Shown here piece by piece: positions 49,691 to 62,800 of a stretch of DNA of 64,000 bases. Origin of the DNA: Membranipora membranacea. Lineage: Eukaryota > Bryozoa > Gymnolaemata > Cheilostomatida > Membraniporidae. Location: NCBI GenBank assembly GCA_914767715.1, contig OU612069.1, positions 496,001-560,000 on the forward strand. The letters run 5' to 3'. Positions within the stretch are counted from its first letter, which is position 1, and every line of letters begins with the position of its first letter. The notes under the pieces were generated by a model, which saw only the letters and a list, made by a program, of their open reading frames with translations, had not been told where the DNA came from and made no database searches. The translations under genes and the position numbers were made by a program.

Positions 49691-49832
49691 GCCATCAAAG
49701 ATTTACAATTGTTTAAAAGGGACAGCATATGGTGGTAGAACAAGGTTTAGGAGGCTTATTGCATTCACAGCTTCTCTGCTTCGTCGACTAATATACTGCT
49801 GGGGAGATGGCTTATCGATAGGCTGGTTCAAA

Positions 49833-49900
49833 TGTCGTGTCCTGTCGTGTCCTGTTGTGTCCTGTCGTGTCCTGTCGTGTCCTGTTGTGTCCTGTCGTGT
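49833..49900. repeat. 10-bp satellite CCTGTCGTGT
   Basis: About seven tandem copies of CCTGTCGTGT or CCTGTTGTGT. Simple-sequence repeat; frames across it are artefacts. Confidence 0.9.
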
Positions 49901-50853
49901 CGGATCAATGATGATGTAAGACCTCATATTATTAGGAATAATATATTTGTTGTTCATCTGATACATCATTTACATCTATTAGGATCACCACTGGTTAAAG
50001 CTCATGAAATGGTATAAATAAGTAAAAATTAAATTTTAAAAGCAGTGCCAACCTGAAATATATCAGCCATACCTTTTCATTAATATATATCCGAAACTAT
50101 AAAAAATGGCAAAAAGTACAAAAATAATTTATATAATACTTTCTGTTAGGACAAGCCTCCTCTGGTGTTTGAGCATGTGTATGGCCAGTCCGAATTGATT
50201 CTTATGTCCACCCCCTCTCTCAACACAATGAGTTTCTTTGATTTTTGGTAATTTCTCCTTACAAGAAAAAAGAGTACAACTTTTCCTCACAAATTAAATA
50301 TTTAAATGTATTTGTTATGGATCAGTCTAGTCTCCTTCTCGCTGCATGACATGTCGCTGAGACTAAAGGAATGTTCTGAAGTGGCCTAAGTTGACTAAGT
50401 TGTCTAACACCGTCCTCTATTCAATGATATACCATCTAAAGCTATATCTCCTCTATAGTAAAGACTATTAGCTATTCTCAATGTCTCAAATACCACCTGA
50501 AAATAACAGGAGATATAACTGGACTGTAAACAATTCTCCTGATGCTTGTCTGTTTACATACATGACTTTAAATTTGGCAACCTAGCTGATATTTAGCAAT
50601 AATGATAGCAAATCCCGACTTCTCAAGAAAAGGATAAAATCCTAATGGTGTGTGAATGCTGGATTCAGAGAAATTACCACTTCAAAGAATAAGTAACTCA
50701 AAATTAATTCCAAAATTTTTTGCATCTAAGATAGAAACTGTCTTCTCGCTGTTGAGTCAAAAAGTGGCAAACATGACTTCATCAAGCGCCTTGTCTTATC
50801 CAAACGATGAATTTTAATTCAAGATTTTAGATACAATTGATAAACAGACATAC

Positions 50854-53800
50854 CACAAAGCTTCTACTGTTAGAGTTTGAGATCGGTAACTTTATTCCTC
50901 TCCAATGGTCACCCATGATGTCAGCTCCTTGTCTGACCATAAGTGTAGTCTGAGATCCATCAGTAAACACCTGATATACACTGAGGTCACCGATGCCCTC
51001 CCCATACATGTGGAGGTAAAACTGCAAACACATATCTCCCACTACAAAATATCAATGCAAATCTTGTATGTAAAAAAAAGTTTTAGGGAGGCCATAGTAT
51101 TATAAATGTGCAGGCTGGACAGGAGGGGGTATGCAACTTATTTCTGCAATAATAACTTTCTATTTAGTTGGTTGTCCAAGAACAGACATTTATAGGACGA
51201 GGATCGATAAGAGGGAAAACTTCTGAAACCAGTGGGAAACCCTCTCATATCAGAAGGAAACCCCCCCCCCCCCCCCCGATAGCCTGATGGACCCTGATAG
51301 CTACATGTATGATATAGATATGTTATCAGATCACAGAGACTGGTATACATTAAACTTACTGTTAGGAGATATTGATGGTGACCTTAGTCTAGCTTTAGAG
51401 TTAGTCTGTGTTCCTGTAGCTTCTACATATGCATAGTACGAGCCGGTAGCCGCTCTCTCCGGTCCTGTAGAGACAGTCGGTGTGGAACCTGTGAGTAGAT
51501 ACAATTATCATCATGCATATTAAATAAATTTGATTGAGATTGATGTGTCTATGTTTTATGAATACATGATTATTTTTTGTATTTGTAGATTTTGCAACCA
51601 AGTAAATACTGCAGTATTATGTTTGTCATCAAGTGACAAAGAATAAATTTAACAATTTCTAAGATCTGGTTGGATATACCGACATAACCTTTGTCATTGT
51701 CAATGAAATTTTCCTACAGCCAGTTAGACCAATCTTTTACTACATCAATTCCTTTTCCCACCAGGACAATTTCCCATCTGGGCGTTTTCTTACCATGGAA
51801 TTTTCCCCCATGGACTTGTTCAAACGAAAGACCCACAAAAATTTCCGAACAGTCTTGCCAACAAGGGTGCAGTTTTCAGTACCATAAAGCACAGAAGAGA
51901 CTAAGAATTATGAGTATAAGAAGTTGCCACATGCTTTTATGCCAAAGCCATGTCCTCACCTGATTTGACCGTCCAGCGGTTTTTAGCTGACATATCATCA
52001 GTAAAACTGCATAGATTTCCATCCTCAAAGTCGCACTGCGTAACTATCAAATAAATGAATAAGAGACAATGTATAGCAGTGTTAGCTCAGGTCTGAATTT
52101 TGACATGAAGAGTAAAATATATACTTAGTACATTTCTGGTACTGGTACACGCTACAAGTATAATAATAGTTGGTTTTTTGTTCACTGATCTATGGTGTGA
52201 ATCCTCAGGCAAGAAGTGCCACTTCTCTCATACCACCCATGCTGAGTTACCACTTACTGTTACCAGTTACTGTACCACTCAACATAGAATTGATTCTACT
52301 AAAACTGTGTTTTGAATAATTTTTGAATATTGATTAGGGTAGCCTTAGTTCTTACTTGTAGTTGGTGATGATGTTGGTGCAGCAGCTGCTATTCCGTTAT
52401 TGACTACAACAAAATTAAAGCGGACTTTGAAAAAAAGTATAACTGTTTTATCCAATGTGACAAAATGGTTAAGCTATGTATACCTTTTTTACATCCACTT
52501 CTACTTTCTTAAATTAAATCTATCGGATGTAGCCCCGACAAGTAGCCAATTGAATAGTCTTTTGCATGCAAGGAACACACAGTGTAGAATAACATACCAA
52601 CAATTCATGCAAGAGACACACATGAAAATATAGAGCAGATAAAATGCAGGTAAATTGAGCAGACCATAGGAGCAGAAATAAAATATGAACGTTAACAGAA
52701 GATATGAGCAGAAAATTATCAGAGCGAGCTGTGAGCTTTGTACCTGGATTTTGATTAGACTTTTTCAACTTCTGGCGGAGATTTTTGGCTAGTACTAAAA
52801 GCCAGATAATAAAAAACTTAACGATAATAAAATTGGATTCTTCTTCAACAACATCACACTTTTTCTTTCTGAAAGTTTGGATATATTATGATAAGTTTAT
52901 TATAATGTTTTCAGAGTGCAGGTACAGAACAAGGTTTAATCACTGTGAGTTGACACAGTAATTCTAAGCTGTGTATAAGCACTACTATATGATCATACGT
53001 ACATAGTTGTTGAGTGTTGATTCCCGGTTTAGTTGGCTGTATTAATCTTGCAGTTGTCTGCACCTGTTGTCTGCTTGTCACTGCATTTATTCTCTGTACA
53101 TCCCTAGTGTCAGCAGGTGCTCCTTCACTGCTGGAGGTCCTGACTACTGGCTGTCTCACGGCTGATTGTATTCTTTGTCTTATGGTTGGTGTAGGTTGTC
53201 GGGTCGTGGCTGGTATTTGTACAGAAGGCAGAGAGAATTCAGCACATTTACCTTGGCTCACCTATCAAATGGAAAAGACACTGAGTTGTTGATATTGGTA
53301 TCGATAACATTAGATTGTGGATAATAAAATCTCTTAAACATAAAGTCAGAGTGGATCTTTGAACAAAAAACATTTCATCTATGAGTAACAACCAACCATG
53401 AGGTAGGGTTGTGGTAAATGAGGTATCAGATATTATTCATAGGAGCTGATGTTGGTTTGAGTTATTGTTTTGCCCAGATTTCACCACTTGTGTTCTTTGT
53501 ATCTTAAAACCCCTCACCATATTATCACTACATATCTATATTTTGAGATATGTATGTAAGTTCCTATAAAACGCCAACTCACTTTGATATCATCAACGGC
53601 AATATCAGATAAATGCTGTCTTCCGACTGTAGCCTCAAATACAAGTCTGCTCCCCTGTTGGATAGTGTGGGCGGGTACATGTAGCTCCTTGTACTGCCAT
53701 TGTGTAGACTGAGAGCCATGCTTAGTAAAGAGTATAGTCTGCTGTCTGTTAGGAGACTGTAGGATAAATCTGAAAGCTCCGACGTCTCTACCGTGCATGT

Positions 53801-56800
53801 GATAGTAGAATGATATACATAATCCATCTAAAACATCATCAAAACATACCGAGTCAATGAATAATATGATCAATGCAGGAATGATTCATCGGTAGTTGGG
53901 TGTTAGGGGTTTTAATTGGTTTCCCACAATGCAATTCTCTTGAAATTTCAAGTGAGAACTGATAAATGATGGCACACATTATGAGATTGTCCTGATCTTT
54001 TGGGATATGCAGGTTTGTGTAGTTATATTTAGATATGTTTTTAACATCCCGTAAATCCAATGTCAAGGGAACCATGCATATCTATAGTGGCCTAGATAAG
54101 CCTTAAGGGTAGAGATCAGACCTATAGTTAGGTAAATAGGTAGATCAGAAGGTAGATAGGTAGGTAGATATGTAGATAGCTAGATAGATAGGTAGTTTGA
54201 CAGGGTAGTAAGATAGTTAGGTAATAGGTCTCTCTATCAGAGACCTAGGTAAGGTGTAACTAACAAGCTAGATAGGTAATAGGTAAGTAGGATAGATTAC
54301 CTCTGGAGGTTTGTAGTAGAGGAGACAGTATCCTAGCCTTATTGTCTCTCTGAGCTGCCTGCTGTGATGACTCGGCTACCATATAATATCCGTCTCCTAC
54401 TGCTGACTTAACTGGACCTGTTCTCTTCAACTTATCCGACGCTCCCTGTATATATATATATATATATATGGATAGTTATTTATAGTGACAACAATCACCG
54501 CAATTTCAACCTAACCAACAACAACGACAACAACAATCTCAACAACAACAATTGTAATTTTATTCTATTGAAATTTGAACCTGATAACTTTATTGTACAT
54601 GGACACGATTCCGAAAATATTGACAGAAGATAATGCATTGTCCGGTGTTGTCCTTTTATCAAAGAACTCTTATACTGTATGTGTCTTTCCTCTATGCAGT
54701 AAGTAAACTAGAGTATGAAGGGTACGCTCTCCCACCCCTAGGAGGATAAGGATGAGGAACCTAGGCAATATCGACTAAAACTTTACCATGAAGCTTGTCC
54801 ATCAATAATATGTAACTCATCGTAAATTGAATCTGACAACCAGCCGCCAATATAAACTTGTTATTATATAGTAGTCTTTTTGTTCTGTATTCCCTCAGAC
54901 AGATATTTATATCCCATCATATCAAGCTATTGATAATAATATGACAGTGTGAGGATGATAGGCTTACCCTGTGGTCTCATCTATAGAGGATTAATAACCT
55001 CATATCACTTAATATAGGTTACTGATCAAATAAACCACCCACTTCTTCAAACCGTGGTGCCGGTGCGGAATGCTCGTTATTAGTAAGTAATTGTTTTATT
55101 TGTCATGTTTCTCCATCAAATAATATGTAGCCCGGATAGCGCTTANNNNNNNNNNNNNNNNNNNNNNNNNNNNNNNNNNNNNNNNNNNNNNNNNNNNNNN
55201 NNNNNNNNNNNNNNNNNNNNNNNNNNNNNNNNNNNNNNNNNNNNNNNNNNNNNNNNNNNNNNNNNNNNNNNNNNNNNNNNNNNNNNNNNNNNNNNNNNNN
55301 NNNNNNNNNNNNNNNNNNNNNNNNNNNNNNNNNNNNNNNNNNNNNNNNNNNNNNNNNNNNNNNNNNNNNNNNNNNNNNNNNNNNNNNNNNNNNNNNNNNN
55401 NNNNNNNNNNNNNNNNNNNNNNNNNNNNNNNNNNNNNNNNNNNNNNNNNNNNNNNNNNNNNNNNNNNNNNNNNNNNNNNNNNNNNNNNNNNNNNNNNNNN
55501 NNNNNNNNNNNNNNNNNNNNNNNNNNNNNNNNNNNNNNNNNNNNNNNNNNNNNNNNNNNNNNNNNNNNNNNNNNNNNNNNNNNNNNNNNNNNNNNNNNNN
55601 NNNNNNNNNNNNNNNNNNNNNNNNNNNNNNNNNNNNNNNNNNNNNGCAGTCGGTAGAGCATCAGACTTTTAATCTGAGGGTCCAGGGTTCGAGTCCCTGT
55701 TCGGGCGGAAGCATTATTTTGAATACATGAGGTAATTCAGCGCAGATCTAAGAGAGTTTGGTTAATAGGTTAATAACATAACCCTAATAAATATTTCAGT
55801 ACATTATTAAACTCTCCCAACAGAACTATTGTATGCTGAAGTACCTGACATAGTGTCGAGGCGTATGGGGATCTCTTAAATTTCCTGTTGCAGTAGAAGT
55901 TTATTCCTAGAGTCTCGAGACTATCTTATATACATGGCTAAGACAAGGGTTGTAAGACATACTATTTCATAATTGGGAATAATATTTTCTGCTTCTAGGG
56001 CCCAAGCTACGTGATACGATCAATCTGTGATTAGCAAAGTATGAGATGATTACTTACGAAAGTTTTCACCCACTCATAATGATCAGTAGTATCCTGGGTC
56101 CATCCACATAAATCGTCAGCATCAAAGTCACATTTAAAACCAGCTGTGTCTAAAATCAAAACAACTCGATCAGAAATATGAGGTTCCCAATTAGCAATAA
56201 TTAATATAAGAGCTTGAGTGTACTTATCTTCCAAGTTGGTATTAATGACAATAATGATGTGCTATTATAAACATTAACCCAGGCTAAGAGTAAGAGTTAT
56301 CTACACATGAAGAAAAAAGGGGACAACCTCACAAACCTATGTCAGTTGTAAAAGTCAAGTTAAAGGACATTTCCACCTGATGAAAAGAACATAAAGGGAA
56401 GAGTTTAATGTGAATAGCCAGTATATAGAGTAAAATTAATTCATTGTTATAAGTTAAACTCTGACTGCAAAGCTCTCGAGCTGTTGTTACTCACTCATGT
56501 ATTGGCAGTTAGTTCCGGTTCTACCTGGCTGACACAGGCATCGATAAGAGGAGGCATTAATCTCAGAGCACACGCCTCCACCCTGACATGGATTACTAGA
56601 ACAGGGGCTAGAGTTACAGCTTCGGGGAAGCAGTGAGATGTCATCTATGCCAACAGTAGAAGTGTAAGTCCTTCTTCTGTCTGTCGTAAACTTGAACATA
56701 ACCTAAAACAATAAAAGTGTATAGTTGAAGTTTTGTTATATCTGAAAGCTTAAGGATGGCCAGAGCACACTGAGTAAGAATTTAAGGTCAAGTTAGGTAA

Positions 56801-59800
56801 GAGAGCATCTGCGCCGAACTTCTGACCCCTCACTCATATTTTGTCCCACTATTGCTCGTTTAGATAGCGTAGCATAAGTATGGCACAGACTAATAGTTAA
56901 GTTTTGACAAAGACTAGAAGTTGATATACCTTGTAGTTTTGACGCTCGTTGATCTGCAGGGAGTGTTCTCTCCAGCCACTAATCCCTGGGCTTGCAAGCT
57001 GAGAAGTCTTACCAACTTTCATCAGTGTTCTTATTGGTCGATTTGTGCTCGAAGAAATCAGATCAACTGATATTTCTCCATTTTGAAATTTGTCGTCCTG
57101 ATTGTAGAAATATGAGAACTGAAGGCATCGAGTACTTCTAGCTGTAATGAAAACAAAAACGATTGCAATTGAGATAATCTTGGGGTTCTCTGAAACAATC
57201 AGAAACGACTATGGAAAGTCTGACTCAGTCTGATCAAAACTCGATTCCGCAGCGGCCAAGTTCAGCATGACCAGTTATTATAACTAATTATGTAACTAAC
57301 TGCCATTTGGTAATGAGGAGAAGTTTGAATGGGGATGTACTCAGTCAATACTTACTTATAGACAGTATGTTTGGTGACATCAGAGTGACAGTAGAGCCGG
57401 CAGGTGTCTCATAAGCGACAGGTGCTCCCAGGAAGTACATGTTACCTTCCGATCTCCTCGTTATTTTCTATATTTTAGCAGAAAGTTCAGATTTAATTGT
57501 TGCAATTATCCGGGCAATTATTGAGCTGAGAGAGCCAAAGTATGCTTTTATTTTATTGCCAACATTTTCAAGCGCAATATTGTATACACGATTATACCCG
57601 AGAGGTGCACAATGTTTAAAAAGGGGTTAGGATACAGATGAAAGAGTTATGCAGGTGTAATGGTAGGCAAGTGTTTTGTTTTCAAATTCAAATTTATATC
57701 GAGGGAAAAATCTCAAGGAGACACATGACAAGTTCATTCAAAGGCAGTTAAAGAAATGGCACAAACATATATAATTATGAGAAGTTCACTTGGAATGTTG
57801 AGAAGTTGTGCCCACCTGTCCATATCTTGTAGAGATAAAGATTCGACTGAAGTCCATGTTATCATTGGTTCCCTGAGAGAAGGAGCAGAGATCATCAGAG
57901 AAGTCACATGACACAGCACCTTCTGTCACCTCATCACAACGAGCACCTGTAACAAGATGTCAATAAGATGACAGTGTGTGATAAGAGACAATCATTTGAA
58001 ATGATATGGTGTGAGAGAAAGGGTCTGTTTAATGATTACATTGAAAAAGCTCAAAAAGTCTCAAGCAAGTTACTCCTCAATCTTTTTCGGCAATTACTAA
58101 TTATTTTCAAGATAATAGACACATTGTCGCACGGAAAGAATGAATTGTAACAGCTACCAACTATCTGAACATTTAGGTGATAACAAAGCTAAAGATGCCA
58201 CCAACTTGTCTAATTTAACATCAAAGCAGTCTGCTGTGTGACTCAGTATGACTCAGTATATAAAACATCTAACTTACCAGAGTAGCCGAGAGGACAGTTA
58301 CATCTATAACTACTCCCAGCTCTCACACATTCAGACCCAGGATGACACGGATTAGTCTGACAAGCATCTGTAATAAGAACGAAAATACAGAGTCTCGATC
58401 AAATATAGTTTGACTTGATGAGAGAATCATGCTAAATGCAAAATCTCGCTTCTGAAGATTTACTCAATGACAGTTGATCCCTACTGAGTTCATGCATATA
58501 ATTGCACAATGTCAACTTTGCCTTGTTAGGCCTGATTCAGCAGGAAAAAGTTGAGTTAAGTTCGGTTCTCAGGATAGTCAAAGAATCTAGTCTCTGACAC
58601 ACAACATTTGTTTTTATCTGTAGAAATTTTTCAATCAGCTTTCCTAACATATCAATATCTAGAGCCTGTCAAGACAAGTTGTCTGCTACATGATACTTCT
58701 GGCAAATTTGATGATTTGTGGGATACTTGTTACAGTAGTTATTAGTTAGTGAGACCTGGAAAAAAACCAAAGAAGACTTGAATTACGGGGATACGTGTCA
58801 GAGTAAGTAAGAGTTATCCTCCCTAAAGAACCAAACAAGAATTGCATCATGGGATAGTTTTAACAGTAAATCAGAGTTATGCTCACCTGTATATGTTGAT
58901 AGAGTTGCAGTAAAGCTATCATCATTAGTACCATCTCTGTCAGTCATATCTAATATAATCATCATATTATTAGTGACTATAGCATCTTCTGTAGTTATCT
59001 GTCCCATAGGTCCAGATCCGCAGTAACTATAATCACAGAGAAATCAAAAGATAAATATAGAAATTTAAATTTAACTTATCTTCATTCTCAAGCTTTTTTT
59101 CCCCTTTGTACGTTGTGGTGGGGTTCCCATCACTTGACATTGCGCCAAACTATAGTCTACTCCTAAACTTAACCTGATAAGAAGGCTGAAAAGTCATTGC
59201 CTTGGCACATCATTACAGATTCTGGCTAGATTTAAAGAGCTATTATTTAGTTCTATTAAAATAAGTTAGTTATTAAGTGTCTGTGTATTTACAGTTTTTT
59301 TTTAATATCTTGCTAGTGACTTATGCCTACGTGAACAAAAAAATATACAATATTCAATATTTTATAAATAAGGCTGATATAATTCACTTACATATCACCT
59401 CTCTGTGCGAGCACATTATTCCTTATCTCTACATGATGAAGACATTCCTGTGAAGTCTTACTCGACTTCTGTACATTAAACTGATGGAACTCAATACCTG
59501 AAATAAGATAGAAGTACAGCTAGTCATCACAAACCGTCTTAAAAAAAATTCAATTTGGAATCACTTTTCATCATGTACGGAAGCGAGTGCTTGAAGTGTC
59601 ATCAGCCCACAGAACATTACTAACGAACACAAATGATGTCTCCACTTGTGTATTTGGTACATAATGGGCTATGATACCCAGCAACAGAGAAGTGTCAAAA
59701 AGATTTTGTTGACAGAGATAGACCCTAATGGAGGGAACGATTAACTCACTGATGAGATGATTATGTGGAGCTGTAATTGTCCACATACACTTCCTGGCAG

Positions 59801-62800
59801 ATTTGTTTCTCATCAGATAATTCTGTGCTGCCAGAGTGAATCTCTCTCCACTCCTTGTAAGGCGTATCTCACCTCCACAATCTATTAACAGAATGTTCAG
59901 TTGTTCAAACCTATATGCATTGTTTGTTCCTCACCATGCAGTTGCACAGCCAGATATTTATTCTATGCAATTGGGGTAAAACTTGTCAAGGTTAGACCTG
60001 TATAGCCCTAGGGACAAAGACCTGTATAGCCCTAGGTTAGACCTGTATAGCCCTAGGTTAGACCTGTATAGCCCTAGGTTAGACCTGTATAGCCCTAGGG
60101 ACAAACGGAAACATGCTATCAGTCATAACCAAGTTGTTGCCTCTTAGAAAAATATGTATTAATAGTCCAAAAATGATTATTTGGCGTTTAGTCCTCATTG
60201 TACAGGAGTGCCTAAATTGAATATGTATATGTCTCTATGTTATATTCCTGTAAAGATTGCTGGAGAGCAGATAAAAAAAGTCATTTACATGTTTACATTT
60301 TTTATAATTTATGTCAATTATAGCACTTGAACTGTCAACAATGTTAGCCAATGCTGTCAATGCTGAATGTTGAATCTTTATAGACAAAGTTAACTTACTA
60401 GACTCGATCTTCTCACAGTTAGCTCCGCTCAGACCCTCAGGACAGATACAGACACAGCGACGCTTATCCTTCAGATAATGTGGGTAACCTTCATTCTCAC
60501 ACCTGTAGATAAACAAGCGTGTAATGGTCAACAAGGATCAAGTAGATCAAGAAGGGCAACATGGAAGTGTGTTCTAAAGGTTCATCAAATCGAAATATTC
60601 CAAGTTGGATCAAATACTTGCATTGTGACTGTGGCTGGTTACTACTAATAAAGTTCTACATAAACCCAAGTGTGTCCAGCACTACAACAGAATCATGGAT
60701 CACAATGAGACTTCAAAAATAACCGAAATTCATATGTTGAATATACAATGAGTGAATTTATTGCCAGAAGAAATGATAACCCTGCTAGCTGACGCATCGT
60801 GAGATACTTGAATCAGAGAGCATATGTTAAATTGTAATATGTCTGTGGCATAATTACTCAATAAACTCATTCATTCATTGAATCCAATAACTCATGGTAG
60901 CATGGCTACAGTGTGGAAATCTCAGTAAGGTATTGACGCGCTGTTAAACCTTCTAATTGGCCTTATCTCTGAAATATTCCGAATTAACTCTTGGCTCCTC
61001 TTGAACATAACCTCACTTTCTTCTCCTTATAAGGTTCCATGTATAACAGAGCAGGTATTGATCCTTACCGGTTAGTGCAGTGTTGCTCACAGTTATAGTG
61101 ATAGTTGATAGTTTTGATATCATAGTATCCCAGAGAATCTCTCTGTCCCATCAGGCTCTGCTTAGCTAGATTACGTCCTGTTATACTCGGCTCTCCGATA
61201 GAGTTACTAAAGGACTGAACAATAAGAAGGCATAATGAATATGACGGCTTATTAGATTGAAATTGGAATATCAGTCTATCACTAACTTGTCGAACTAATT
61301 AAATATCTCCCGCTGCCTACACACAAAGGCAGCTTGTTATAGGATGCTGTACCGATTAAAAGTGACATTGCCTTATTGGTATCCTGGGTGAGGCGTGCTT
61401 ATGACTGTCTTTGAAAAATTACCTAGAGTCATAGCCTGTGACTTGGATATAACAAATAGTAGGGATTGTATGTAAAATCAGCAGCAAATGGATTTTCACT
61501 GTGATTTAATAACGTCCTGTAAAATTTCACAACGTCTTCTCTAATATAACTTCAACATCCCATTTGTTTTACAAACATTCCCTCGCCCACAAACGATATT
61601 TATGAGCAATCTAAATTTATGTTTTGTATGTATTCATATGATCAAGCACATTTGTCATTTGGTGTAATTTGTCACAAAACTCTGGAACGCCCTGTTTGCC
61701 GTGTCAATTTATGTTCAGCTTTATTTTTCTCTACAAAGAAAGTCATAAAGGGGATGGGCTGACAAAAGATAGACCATCCATCCTTAGCAGAGCCTGAATT
61801 ATCTCTTAAATCCTACCAATTAGTTCCCTAAGTTCAAAACACAGAGTAAACAAACCTCTCATCACAGCGGTGTAATGGAACCTTGTGGCCTGACCCTGGG
61901 GGACATCAGAGAGACCTCAAGGTAATCAGCATGGGGATTAGAGTACATAATACCAACCAGTCCAAACATCTATGGGTCAGGAAGGTGGTTGGCGGGTGGC
62001 AGACAAGTTATCACAAAACTTCCGGTCCATTAAAACATTGCGAGTTGTACGAAAAAGTTATGTTGGACATTGAGATCTTGCTTGGTGGTTTTATGTATGC
62101 TTAGCTTTTTCGGATTCCAAATGGACTAAATAAATCTTATCTAAGAAAAGCTCAAACAAAGCTAAATTTGAAAGAAGCCTAAAACTTAGAATGTTTAGAG
62201 GAATCATAAAGTTTACTTAAAAACCTAATTGATCCAATCTTTGATCTATATATAGCTCACCAACACCAAAAGTACATCAAATAAATTAAAGAATTTACGG
62301 ATAATCTTATAATCCTTATATATCTGTCTGTATTACTCACGGTTGGACTGTAGTGCATGATACTACTCAGATCGTAGGGTACGTCTCCAGGTACGATGGT
62401 GTTCTGTGTCTTTACAAAGTTACCCAGACTGCTCTCTGATATGGCGTGAGGGTTTATGTTAATGTGCTCGTCTCTGTCGTACCTCGTGTGTTCATGTATC
62501 AGTCCTAGGGCGTGTCCAATCTCGTGGGCTGGGGTACCCGCCTGGAGTAATAAGAGGAGAAATAGAACTATCAAAACTTGATTTGATTTTTTATATGGTA
62601 CTATGCACATATTACTTAGATTCAAATACATCACTAACAAAGTCAACCATTAAATATTGATTCCGTGGTGGAGGAGCGTATATCGATAGACTAAAGGAAT
62701 TTACGCATTTTGCTTCTCAGGGTAGCTGGTCTTTATTTAGATAGAATTTTTTCAAAAATAACATTGCAGCTTTGACACTTGGAGGCAGTTCAAAACTCAA

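Larger units (their letters stand above)
48743..50853. other. Non-coding between Kazal gene and protease gene
   Basis: No exon completing the third MAM domain of the neighbouring protease gene was found here, although one would be expected on the minus strand. A weak LINE-like trace lies at 49600-49690 and a 10-bp satellite at 49833-49900. Otherwise AT-rich, with short frames only. Confidence 0.45.

Noticed and set aside
49833-49900. Tandem array considered as CRISPR-like
   Set aside because: Contiguous 10-bp units without spacers in an animal genome: a simple satellite.
55105-55661. Long open frames across the N tract
   Set aside because: Consist of undetermined bases; not sequence evidence.
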